Source: UBA7672 sp034439955 | Lineage (GTDB): Bacteria > Pseudomonadota > Alphaproteobacteria > Caulobacterales > Hyphomonadaceae | Reading direction: 5' to 3' | NCBI GenBank assembly: GCA_034439955.1 | Contig: JAWXBJ010000044.1 | Location: 1 to 6,437, forward strand | DNA length: 6,437 nt | Part shown: piece by piece, positions 1 to 5,814 of the stretch | How the letters are laid out: each line of letters begins with the position of its first letter | How positions within the stretch are numbered: position 1 is the first letter of the stretch | Made by a program: the position numbers and the translations under genes | Notes under the pieces: generated by a model | The model's database searches: none | What the model was told of the DNA's origin: nothing | The model's input: only the letters and a program-made list of their open reading frames with translations

Positions 1-1747
1 CGGCGCCGCGCCAGCCCCGTCCTGGCCGCGCAGGCGGCGCTGTCGGATCAGCCGGAGGGGGCTCGGGGCTGAACATCCACTTGATCCGTCCGTCGGTCGC
101 ATCGACCGCATACAGGCCGGACTTCAGCGCCGGATCGATTGGCGGCCCGCCGGGCAGGGCGACGCCGATGTTGGAGATCGGCGCATAGATCGTGTCATTG
201 TCGAAGGCGATCCCCCAGTGGATGCCGCCCAGAGCCGTGCCGGTGCCGATGTTGCGCTGGAAGATCACCTTGCCCGTGTCGGGCTCGAGCGCCCACACCG
301 TTCCGGATTTCTGTCCGGCGTAGAGAACATCCTTGCCGGATTTCAACGTGCCGAGAATCAGCGACGCGCCGAAATCGACGTCGCGATAGACCGTGTCCGA
401 AACGCAGTTGAGCTGTGTGGCCTTGGGCGTCGGTCCGCAGCCCGATGTGTAGATGTCCCGCCCGGTCGCCTGAAAGCTCCATTTTTCCTTGCCGTCGCCG
501 AGGCCGATCGCGATCAGCGCGTCGGTGTTGCGGTGGGTCGGCTGCGAATTGGCCTCGCCCGTGCCGAAATAGACCAGCCCGCGCTTTTCATCGACGAGGG
601 GCGAATTCCAGATCGGCGCCCCCGACGGGCCGTAATACATCTTGCCGTCGCCCCTGTCGCGCAGCGGCCTGGCGTCCTCCATCGTGTCATAGCGCCATTG
701 CTGCGCCCCGGTCTTCGGGTCGAGCGACAGGACATAGCCATGATTGTTGCAGCACAGCTCCTTGTTGTCTCCGGCGACCGAGATTTCATACTGGGCGACG
801 GGCACGATCACCCGGTCCTTCAAAACCGTCGGCGTGCCGGTGGTCATCGAGAAGGAATAGCTCGCGACGCCCCTGGTCCACACCGCCTTGCCGGTGCGCG
901 CATCGACGGCGTGGACCGTCGAATCGAGACCCGAGAACGCCAGCAGCGGCGTACCGTCCGCCAGCACGCCATAGGCGGCGCTGCTGCGCAGCGGCGCGCC
1001 GCCCGGAGCGGTGTAGATCCACTGGATGCACGGCTTGGCGCCCGAAATGTCGAAGGCGTACATCTGGCCTATGTCGGTTGCCGGATAGAACAGGTTCTTG
1101 CCGACGATCGCGCCCTGCGAGCGCATCGTGGTCGCGTCCGGAAAGGCGATCGACCAGGCCAGCTCCATGCTGGAAAGCTGCGCGGTCGTGAGGCCCGCCT
1201 CGCCGGCCGAGAGCATGCGGGTGTTGTTGCGGTCGAAACCAAACCCGGTCGAGACGGCCTCTGCCGGCGCGCCAAGATCGACCGCCCGGCGGTCCGCTCC
1301 GCACATCACGTCTGACGTCCATTCGTCCAGCGTCGAGGTGTCCCGGCCGGTGAGGTAGTTGATCACCTCGGCGCGCTGGTTTGCGGTGAGGCCGGCGCCC
1401 TGGACTTTCATCTTTCCTTCGGTCAGCGCGAAACTCATGAACTGGAAGCGCATGCCCTTGAGGTTGTCGCGCGACGGCGAGCGGGTGGCTTCCGGGTTGT
1501 CGTGACAGGCGGCGCACTGGGTCTTGTAGACAGCCTCGCCCGGATGCGGGCCGGCGCCGGCCCTGGTGGTGGCGGGCGTCGAGAATATCGGCGCGGCGAT
1601 AGCCGCAGCCTCGGAAACGGCGGCCCCGGAAATGGCGGCCTCGGACAAGGCCGCGTCCGGCGTCTGGCAGCCCGACAGGATGAGCGCGCCAAGGCAGGCG
1701 GCGGACGCGGCAAGCCGCCCGCGCCAGGCGGACAGGAAAAGGGCCAT
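1..1747 (-). CDS. PQQ-dependent haem c dehydrogenase lipoprotein, polyvinyl-alcohol-dehydrogenase-like (partial, C-terminus off the left edge)
   Basis: The visible 582 residues read as an exported quinohaemoprotein. A signal peptide ends in a lipobox (L24-S-G-C27), so the mature protein is probably a membrane-anchored periplasmic lipoprotein. An Ala-rich linker leads to a small cytochrome c domain with the haem motif C78-A-A-C81-H82; M113 or M104 could be the distal ligand. From about residue 195 to the edge there are PQQ beta-propeller blades with repeated 'D-x-x-T-G-x-x-x-W' turns (VDARTGKAVW, LDPKTGAQQW, LEPDTGKVIF). Vicinal cysteines C332-C333 fit the disulfide that stacks on PQQ in quinoprotein dehydrogenases. 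Cytochrome first and propeller second is the order of PVA dehydrogenases; alcohols are the likely substrates, with electrons passed through haem c to the respiratory chain. The ATG at 1745-1747 has GGAG (plus-strand 1755-1758) seven bases upstream. A Pro-rich stretch lies at residues 561-575. The exact substrate cannot be told, and the C-terminal blades are missing. Confidence 0.9.
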   Translation of the reverse strand, partial: MALFLSAWRGRLAASAACLGALILSGCQTPDAALSEAAISGAAVSEAAAIAAPIFSTPATTRAGAGPHPGEAVYKTQCAACHDNPEATRSPSRDNLKGMRFQFMSFALTEGKMKVQGAGLTANQRAEVINYLTGRDTSTLDEWTSDVMCGADRRAVDLGAPAEAVSTGFGFDRNNTRMLSAGEAGLTTAQLSSMELAWSIAFPDATTMRSQGAIVGKNLFYPATDIGQMYAFDISGAKPCIQWIYTAPGGAPLRSSAAYGVLADGTPLLAFSGLDSTVHAVDARTGKAVWTRGVASYSFSMTTGTPTVLKDRVIVPVAQYEISVAGDNKELCCNNHGYVLSLDPKTGAQQWRYDTMEDARPLRDRGDGKMYYGPSGAPIWNSPLVDEKRGLVYFGTGEANSQPTHRNTDALIAIGLGDGKEKWSFQATGRDIYTSGCGPTPKATQLNCVSDTVYRDVDFGASLILGTLKSGKDVLYAGQKSGTVWALEPDTGKVIFQRNIGTGTALGGIHWGIAFDNDTIYAPISNIGVALPGGPPIDPALKSGLYAVDATDGRIKWMFSPEPPPADPTAPPARPGRGWRGA

Positions 1748-1797
1748 TGGGTAACTCCAGACACACGGTTCGGCGCTCTGCGCGACCGGCGCGGCGC

Positions 1798-1825
1798 ATT
1801 ATCGACTGGACGGAACCTGCCCCAA
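1798..1825 (-). promoter_or_regulatory. Candidate promoter of the quinoprotein gene
   Basis: Read on the minus strand, TTGGGG (1825-1820) and GATAAT (1803-1798) are separated by 16 bases. The second hexamer matches TATAAT at five of six positions; the first keeps only TTG. Transcription would start roughly 45-50 bases before the ATG at 1747. This is a pattern match only. Confidence 0.3.
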
Positions 1826-1850
1826 CAACCGGAAGTTGGAAAGTCGGCCG

Positions 1851-1898
1851 GAGCATCCGTCGATCAAACTGGTTCCGTTTGATCGACGAAAGATGCTC
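1851..1898. repeat. Long bulged palindrome (19-bp stem, 7-base loop, AAA bulge)
   Basis: The left arm GAGCATCCGTCGATCAAAC (1851-1869) pairs completely with GTTTGATCGACG (1877-1888) plus GATGCTC (1892-1898). The only interruption is an unpaired AAA at 1889-1891; the loop is TGGTTCC (1870-1876). No T-run follows on either strand, so it is not a classical terminator. From general knowledge, many alphaproteobacterial genomes carry dispersed palindromes with a GAGCAT... outer arm, a GGAACC-like centre and an A-rich bulge before the closing ...ATGCTC. This copy has that architecture, so it is probably one unit of an interspersed repeat. No second copy is seen in the window. Confidence 0.75.
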
Positions 1899-1913
1899 TC
1901 CCTCAAAAGTGTC

Positions 1914-1952
1914 GGGCAACCTGTCTGCGTCCGGGCGGACGAGAGGTTGCCC
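1914..1952. repeat. Second long stem-loop in the divergent intergenic region
   Basis: GGGCAACCT (1914-1922) pairs with AGGTTGCCC (1944-1952). Inside, CT (1925-1926) can pair with AG (1942-1943) and CGTCC (1928-1932) pairs with GGACG (1937-1941) around a GGGC loop. The result is a GC-rich hairpin of about 16 pairs with small internal bulges. It begins 15 bases after the first palindrome but shares no sequence with it. It is followed by only TTGG, so it is a poor terminator. It could be part of a composite repeat, a structured leader or a small RNA. Confidence 0.6.
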
Positions 1953-2023
1953 TTGGCAGGCGAACGCGGACTTGCGCGCATCGCCCGCATGTTTCCGGCG
2001 AGGTCCAGGCCTGACCGGGCCGT

Positions 2024-2052
2024 TTGACCCGCGAGCGCGCCGAAGCCACATT
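2024..2052 (+). promoter_or_regulatory. Candidate promoter of the DUF3089 hydrolase gene
   Basis: TTGACC (2024-2029) is a good -35 element for an alphaproteobacterial housekeeping sigma factor. Seventeen bases later CACATT (2047-2052) is a weak -10. A start near 2059 would give a leader of about 30 bases that contains the GGAG ribosome-binding site at 2078-2081 and excludes both upstream hairpins. Confidence 0.35.
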
Positions 2053-2090
2053 GCCTTCCGGGCGCCCGCCCCGCCCTGGAGACGGTCGTG

Positions 2091-3344
2091 ATGATAAGAG
2101 CGCTCCTGTTCCTGACACCGGTTGTCTGTCTTCTGGGGTGCGGCGACGCGACGCAGAATGCGGACCGCCCCGCGCCCACCCGGCCCTCCGGCGCCGATCT
2201 CTCCGGCGAGGCCGCCATCGAGCCCGTTACGCCCCTCGATTATTCCGCCGCATCGGCCTGGCTCTGCCGGCCCGGCGCCGGGGACGCCTGCCGCCCCGAT
2301 CTCACAGCCACCGTCGTCGCCGCCGATGGCTCGACGCGCGTGGAGCCTTTCACCGCGCTCGCCGAACCGGCCATCGACTGCTTCTACGTCTATCCCACCG
2401 TCTCACTGGATGAGACGCCCAATTCCGACGCCGCGCCCGGCCCGGAAGAAGCCGGCGCCGTCCAGCAGCAATTCGCCCGCTTCGGCGCGCTCTGCCGGCT
2501 GTTCGCCCCGGTCTACCGGCAAGTCACGCTGCCCGCCCTGCGCGCCATGATGCAGGGCGTCGCCCCGCCCACCAATCGCGAGATGGCCTATGCCGACGTC
2601 AGGGCGGCGTGGGATCATTACCTCGCCAACGACAATGCCGGGCGCGGCGTCGTGCTGGTGGGGCACAGCCAGGGCGCGGGGCTGCTCACCCGCCTCATCG
2701 CCAACGAGATTGACGGCGAGCCGGTCCAGGACCGTCTGGTGTCGGCGCTATTGCTGGGCTCGAATCTCGCCGTGCCCGCCAACGGGTCCGGGCGCGGCGG
2801 CGCCTTTCAGGACATCGGCCTTTGCGTCTCCGACGAGGATATCGGCTGCGCCATCGCCTATGCCTCTTACCGGGCCGAGACTCCGCCGGCCGAAGGCGCA
2901 CTCTTCGGCAGGGTCGGGCAGCAAGGCATGCGGGCCGCCTGCGTCAACCCCGCCGAACTCGACGGATCGGCCGGCGCGCTCGGCGCCTATCTCCCGGCCG
3001 GTCAGGCCATGGCCGCCAGCCTTGCGCCTGGCCCATGGACCTCCGCCGACAACGTCCCGATCGATACGCCTTTTGTCGTCGCGCCCGGCCTTCTCACCGC
3101 GCAATGCGTGAGCGCGAATGGCTACGACTATCTCGCCGTCACGACCAATGCCGATCCGGCCGATCCCCGCACCGATGCGATCGTTGGCGACGTGGTGACG
3201 AACAACAAGATCCAGCCCGGCTGGGGCCTCCACCTGATCGAGGCCAATCTCGCAATGGGCAATCTTCTCGCCATCGTGCAATCCCAGGCCGCGTCCTACG
3301 CATCGAGAGAGGTCTCGCGAAACCAGCATCCGGAAACGCAATAA
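2091..3344 (+). CDS. DUF3089-family alpha/beta-hydrolase lipoprotein
   Basis: This 417-residue exported protein begins with a hydrophobic signal ending in lipobox L14-L-G-C17, so it is probably a lipoprotein. The pattern W-L-C59-R-P...C67-R-P-D-L, the strand DCFYVYPT (96-103) and the nucleophile elbow G191-H-S-Q-G195 with Ser193 are typical of DUF3089, an uncharacterised alpha/beta-hydrolase family. H381 in GWGLHLIEAN near the C-terminus is the likely catalytic histidine; the catalytic acid is not obvious. Numerous cysteines (59, 67, 97, 135, 245, 253, 284, 339) fit disulfides in the periplasm. An esterase or lipase-like activity is expected, with unknown substrate. The ATG at 2091 lies nine bases after GGAG (2078-2081); an adjoining in-frame GTG at 2088 would add one residue. 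The gene is divergent from the quinoprotein gene and stands alone on its strand. Confidence 0.88.
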   Translation: MIRALLFLTPVVCLLGCGDATQNADRPAPTRPSGADLSGEAAIEPVTPLDYSAASAWLCRPGAGDACRPDLTATVVAADGSTRVEPFTALAEPAIDCFYVYPTVSLDETPNSDAAPGPEEAGAVQQQFARFGALCRLFAPVYRQVTLPALRAMMQGVAPPTNREMAYADVRAAWDHYLANDNAGRGVVLVGHSQGAGLLTRLIANEIDGEPVQDRLVSALLLGSNLAVPANGSGRGGAFQDIGLCVSDEDIGCAIAYASYRAETPPAEGALFGRVGQQGMRAACVNPAELDGSAGALGAYLPAGQAMAASLAPGPWTSADNVPIDTPFVVAPGLLTAQCVSANGYDYLAVTTNADPADPRTDAIVGDVVTNNKIQPGWGLHLIEANLAMGNLLAIVQSQAASYASREVSRNQHPETQ

Positions 3345-3364
3345 GTCGTTGGCCTGTCCACACT

Positions 3365-3382
3365 CTCCCGCGAAAGCGGGGG
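3365..3382. repeat. GAAA-capped GC hairpin (REP-like, or weak terminator)
   Basis: CCCGC (3367-3371) and GCGGG (3376-3380) flank a GAAA tetraloop, and a T-G and a C-G pair extend the stem to seven pairs. It starts 21 bases after the hydrolase stop codon. No T-run follows, so factor-independent termination would be weak. The CCCGCGAAAGCGGG core is a very common dispersed motif in GC-rich proteobacteria, so a small REP-type element is as likely. Confidence 0.55.
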
Positions 3383-3389
3383 TCCGTCA

Positions 3390-3418
3390 CTTCAATCCGG
3401 CCCCTGTCTGTCTTATCT
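3390..3418 (+). promoter_or_regulatory. Possible promoter of the NSNS-motif gene, perhaps giving a leaderless mRNA
   Basis: CTTCAA (3390-3395), a 17-base gap and TTATCT (3413-3418) form a weak promoter-like pair. The expected start point falls at about the ATG at 3426, which has no ribosome-binding site in front of it. The match is poor, especially at -35. Confidence 0.2.
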
Positions 3419-3425
3419 TTGGCCC

Positions 3426-4091
3426 ATGACCGGTTGGATGCTCACCGCGGCCGAATTTCGCATTCCGTGGGGCACGCAAGTCGCGGCCCACCGGATGATC
3501 CTGGTCGCCAACCCGGCGGGCGAGGCTGTGCGCCAGCTCAACGGTCTCGCCTCTTTCTATGATCCGCGCGCGGGCTGCTGGCGCAACAAGCCGATCGGCT
3601 ATCTCAAGACCGACCGGCTGCGCGGCTACGACACCCTGGCTCATCCGCACACCTGGTTGCCGCCGCATGGGGTGATACCTGGCTCGCGCCAGCTTGGTCC
3701 GGCCATCGAACGCGGCGATGTGCGGGTCCTGGCTGGCGGCCTAACCGAACCCCGCCTCAAGGCGTCCCTCGACGCAGCGCTCGAAGCCATCCGCCGGATC
3801 AACGCCCTGTCGGACGGCCCGGAAGGCGGATCGGGCCTGCCCTATCCCTTCATGGGCTTTGGCCGGAATTCAAACTCCGTCTATTCGACTCTGTTGAGCG
3901 CCATGGGGTTTACCGAGCCCGCCTTCCTGCGTCCGGCGCGCCTTAACCCCGGCGCCGGAGCGCTGCTCCTGCCGAAGGCGGACATCGAAGCCATCCGAAG
4001 ATTGGCGGATCACTCCAGCCCGGCGATCACGGGTTCGAGAAACTCCGCGAGCGATTCGGCCATCGCCTCGACCCCGGCGGCGGTCGGGTGA
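3426..4091 (+). CDS. Uncharacterised protein with an R-N-S-N-S motif
   Basis: I do not recognise this 221-residue protein with certainty. It has no signal peptide or membrane span. Its ordered N-terminal part (AHRMILVANPAGEAVRQLNG, residues 21-40) looks like a beta strand and helix. A His/Trp segment (H73, H75, W77, H81) follows, and then its most distinctive feature, GFGRNSNSVYSTLLSAMG (144-161), where R147-N-S-N-S151 precedes a hydrophobic helix. Similar Asn/Ser motifs before a helix occur in some uncharacterised families (for example the NSNT of DUF3750), which hints at a small enzyme-like fold; this is a weak recollection. The ATG at 3426 lacks a Shine-Dalgarno sequence, so it may be leaderless or the true start may lie elsewhere. 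Its last 26 codons overlap the 3' end of the convergent tesA by 82 bases, and that tail is low in complexity (Ser/Ala-rich), so the conserved part probably ends near residue 195. Confidence 0.75.
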   Translation: MTGWMLTAAEFRIPWGTQVAAHRMILVANPAGEAVRQLNGLASFYDPRAGCWRNKPIGYLKTDRLRGYDTLAHPHTWLPPHGVIPGSRQLGPAIERGDVRVLAGGLTEPRLKASLDAALEAIRRINALSDGPEGGSGLPYPFMGFGRNSNSVYSTLLSAMGFTEPAFLRPARLNPGAGALLLPKADIEAIRRLADHSSPAITGSRNSASDSAIASTPAAVG

Positions 4092-4723
4092 ACTCCGTCC
4101 GGCTGCAGAAATTCGGGTTTCCCCGCCACTGCGCCCAGGAGGTCGGCATGGTAGGGGACGCCAAACTCCGCCGCGACCTCGGGATAGATACGCGCATAGG
4201 CCGCCTCGTGCGGGCTGAGCCCGACTGCTCGGTCGGGAACGGCGATGCCCAACAAGACGGCCGGAAGGCCGTCGGATTTGGCCCGGCTCAGGATCGCGGC
4301 GAGATTCTTCCTGGCCGTCTCCGGCGGAAAATTGTTCAGAAAGTCGTTGGCTCCCAGCGCCACCACCAGAAGGTCGGCGCCCGATCCCGCGACGCTGAAA
4401 TCATAGCGGTTGAGCCCGTCCGCCGTCGTGTCGCCCGAGACGCCGGCATTGACCAGCCGCGCCTTCACCCCGTCACGGTCGAAGCGTCGCTGGATGGCGG
4501 CGGGCAGGGCGGCGCCAGGCGCCAGCTGATAGCCGGCGGTGAGGCTGTCGCCGAGAAACACGATCACCGGGATTGTCTCTGTCACCGCCGCCTCGCCTGT
4601 CTCGCCTGCCTGGATTGTCCGGCTGTCCGCGCCGCTCTCTCCGCCCGCCGCCACAGGCGCCTGTCCGCAGGCGCAAAGCGTCGCCGCCATTGCCCCCATC
4701 ACGAAGAGTTCAGGACCACGCAT
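4010..4723 (-). CDS. tesA: TesA-like SGNH esterase / thioesterase, predicted lipoprotein
   Basis: This 237-residue protein has all SGNH blocks: G58-D-S-L-T with nucleophile Ser60, N92-A-G-V-S-G97-D-T with the oxyanion Gly97, G124-A-N-D127 with Asn126, and P208-D-G-V-H-P with Asp209 and His212. This matches the TesA / lysophospholipase L1 / arylesterase group, periplasmic enzymes that cleave acyl esters and thioesters. The ATG at 4723 starts a hydrophobic signal with L16-C-A-C19, a good lipobox, followed by a Gly/Ala/Glu linker up to about residue 50; E. coli TesA is instead a soluble periplasmic protein. GGAG lies about 11 bases before this ATG. The open frame continues upstream to 5446, but that part only mirrors ybbA and is not credible protein. 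The gene is divergent from ybbA, 120 bases away, and converges with the NSNS-motif gene. Confidence 0.88.
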   Translation of the reverse strand: MRGPELFVMGAMAATLCACGQAPVAAGGESGADSRTIQAGETGEAAVTETIPVIVFLGDSLTAGYQLAPGAALPAAIQRRFDRDGVKARLVNAGVSGDTTADGLNRYDFSVAGSGADLLVVALGANDFLNNFPPETARKNLAAILSRAKSDGLPAVLLGIAVPDRAVGLSPHEAAYARIYPEVAAEFGVPYHADLLGAVAGKPEFLQPDGVHPTAAGVEAMAESLAEFLEPVIAGLE

Positions 4724-4777
4724 GCCGATCTTCGCTCCGCTCGTGCCGGTTCCCCCAGTGCATCCCATCAAGCCCAC

Positions 4778-4790
4778 TCGCGTGACGCGA
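4778..4790. promoter_or_regulatory. 13-bp perfect palindrome between tesA and ybbA (operator candidate)
   Basis: TCGCGT-G-ACGCGA is a perfect inverted repeat around a single central base. It sits in the 120-base gap between divergently starting tesA and ybbA. On the minus strand it lies where a -10 box would fall for the TTGATA at 4812-4807; on the plus strand it overlaps a weak GTGACG (-35-like). The placement suits a repressor controlling both directions, but a CG-rich palindrome of this size can arise by chance. Confidence 0.25.
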
Positions 4791-4827
4791 CACAAGCTGC
4801 GTAACGTATCAACCGGGATTCGGACGC

Positions 4828-4833
4828 AAGGAA
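4828..4833 (+). promoter_or_regulatory. Ribosome-binding site that fixes the TTG start of ybbA
   Basis: AAGGAA ends ten bases before TTG at 4844. An in-frame TGA at 4838-4840 excludes any start further upstream, and the first internal ATG comes far too late to keep the ATP-binding loop, so the TTG must be used. Confidence 0.6.
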
Positions 4834-4843
4834 CTGGTGAAAT

Positions 4844-5509
4844 TTGGACGCCGCGCTCAGCCTCGAAGACGTCTATCTCACCCTGCCGGCGGCCTCGGGC
4901 CCGGTCGAGATTCTGAAAGGCGTCAGCTTCCGCGCCCTGGCTGGCGAAAGCGTCGCCGTCGTCGGACCTTCCGGCTCGGGCAAATCCTCCCTCATCTCGG
5001 TCGCCTCCGGCATCGAGCAGGCGACCGGCGGCGAGGTCCAGTTGCTCGGAACAAGTCTCACGGGCAAGGGCGAGGACGCGCTCGCCCGCCTGCGGCGAGG
5101 CCGGGTCAGCCTGGTCTTCCAGTCCTTCCACCTGCTCCAGACCATGACCGCGTTCGACAATGTCCGCGCGCCGCTGGAAATCGCCGGCTTCCGGAATGTC
5201 GACCAGCTGGCGACGTCCGGGCTCGAAGCGGTCGGGCTCGGCGCCCGCCTCCATCATTTTCCCGGCCAGCTCTCGGGCGGCGAGCGCCAGCGCGTCGCCG
5301 TGGCGAGGGCGCTCGCCAGCAATCCCGCCATCGTTTTCGCCGACGAGCCCACCGGCAATCTCGACCGCGCCTCGGGCTCGATGGTCGCCGACATGCTCTA
5401 CGCCATCGCGCGCGACCGGGGCGCCACCCTTATCGTGGTCACCCATGACATGGAGCTGGCCCGCCGCGCCGGCCGCATCGTCGAAATGTCGGACGGACGG
5501 ATCGTTTGA
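4844..5509 (+). CDS. ybbA: ABC transporter ATP-binding protein, YbbA type
   Basis: The 221-residue ATPase has every expected motif: Walker A G41-P-S-G-S-G-K-S-S49, Q-loop Q93 (VFQSFHLL), signature L143-S-G-G-E-R-Q-R150, Walker B A162-I-V-F-A-D-E-P169 with E168 as catalytic base, D-loop G171-N-L-D174 and switch H201. Length and motif style match the MacB/LolD/YbbA group, whose ATPases drive mechanical work by FtsX-like permeases instead of ordinary import. It begins with TTG, the only start possible. Its stop overlaps the next start by four bases (TTGA). Divergent tesA and a downstream YbbP-type permease identify it as YbbA and not LolD. It should act at the cytoplasmic face of the inner membrane. 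Confidence 0.9.
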   Translation: MDAALSLEDVYLTLPAASGPVEILKGVSFRALAGESVAVVGPSGSGKSSLISVASGIEQATGGEVQLLGTSLTGKGEDALARLRRGRVSLVFQSFHLLQTMTAFDNVRAPLEIAGFRNVDQLATSGLEAVGLGARLHHFPGQLSGGERQRVAVARALASNPAIVFADEPTGNLDRASGSMVADMLYAIARDRGATLIVVTHDMELARRAGRIVEMSDGRIV

Positions 5510-5814
5510 AGGGTGTCCTGAAAATCCTCGCCGTGATCGTTATGGTCGTCGTTGGCGTCTTCGGGATCGTTTATCGCCCAGCCAATCGGCCAAGAGTCTT
5601 CCCCTTCCCGACACCAGAAGAGCGCGCGGAGATGATTGGGGAAGCCTTCATTCGGCCCATGCTCGAAGAGTACATCGCCCCGGACACCACGTTGGCGCGA
5701 CAGAAAGAAATCGAAGAAACTCTGGCGATAACTTCGTCCGGGGAAGATCGCGACCGCAATCTTGAAGAATTGCGGGATATCCGTCGCCAGGCCTTGGAGG
5801 AAGGCACGCCATGA
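5506..5814 (+). CDS. Small single-span membrane protein between ybbA and ybbP
   Basis: I do not recognise this 102-residue protein. It has one hydrophobic segment (about residues 7-23, KILAVIVMVVVGVFGIVY) with lysines before it and arginines after it. A Pro-rich stretch (25-36) follows, then a charged tail rich in Glu and Arg that should be largely helical. There is no lipobox and no cysteine. The start is TTG at 5506, overlapping the ybbA stop in TTGA; no other start exists between the preceding in-frame stop (5446-5448) and it except internal M13, which would cut the membrane segment. Its stop overlaps the ybbP start in ATGA, so all three genes are translationally coupled. By hand count, 5521-5760 is about 57% G+C, against about 73% in a sample from ybbA (5221-5280). 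Placement suggests a partner of the permease; function is unknown. Confidence 0.75.
   Translation: MKGVLKILAVIVMVVVGVFGIVYRPANRPRVFPFPTPEERAEMIGEAFIRPMLEEYIAPDTTLARQKEIEETLAITSSGEDRDRNLEELRDIRRQALEEGTP

Larger units (their letters stand above)
1748..2090. other. Divergent intergenic region between the quinoprotein and hydrolase genes
   Basis: This gap of about 340 bases separates two genes that start away from each other. It contains a candidate minus-strand promoter (1798-1825), two adjacent stem-loops (1851-1898 and 1914-1952) and a candidate plus-strand promoter (2024-2052). Open frames cross it on both strands, but they are unbroken only because of high GC and resemble no protein. I see no tRNA or other known RNA gene. 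Confidence 0.7.

Noticed and set aside
218..1315. A 365-codon open frame on the plus strand inside the quinoprotein gene
   Set aside because: It is the mirror of the dehydrogenase coding strand. Its protein is Arg/Ala-rich with no recognisable domain, while the minus strand has clear haem c and PQQ motifs.
2002..2016. Near-palindrome GGTCCAGGCCTGACC as a possible operator
   Set aside because: Only the central eight bases pair perfectly, which is common in such GC-rich sequence, and nothing else ties it to a promoter.
786..2051. A 421-codon minus-strand open frame crossing the intergenic region
   Set aside because: It is a shifted frame of the quinoprotein gene, Arg-rich and motif-free, and it would swallow both hairpins and the gene's own signal peptide.
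4782..4812. Promoter pair for ybbA (GTGACG and TATCAA) or for tesA (TTGATA and CGCGTC)
   Set aside because: The first needs a 19-base spacer and the second has almost no match at -10, so neither supports a promoter call.
4724..5446. Long N-terminal extension of tesA on the minus strand
   Set aside because: The frame is open only because it lies antisense to ybbA. The lipoprotein signal beginning at 4723 would be buried in the middle of the protein.
4837..5448. GTG-started 203-codon frame overlapping ybbA
   Set aside because: It is out of frame with the ATPase motifs and is Arg/Pro-rich. The ATPase reads intact from the TTG at 4844.
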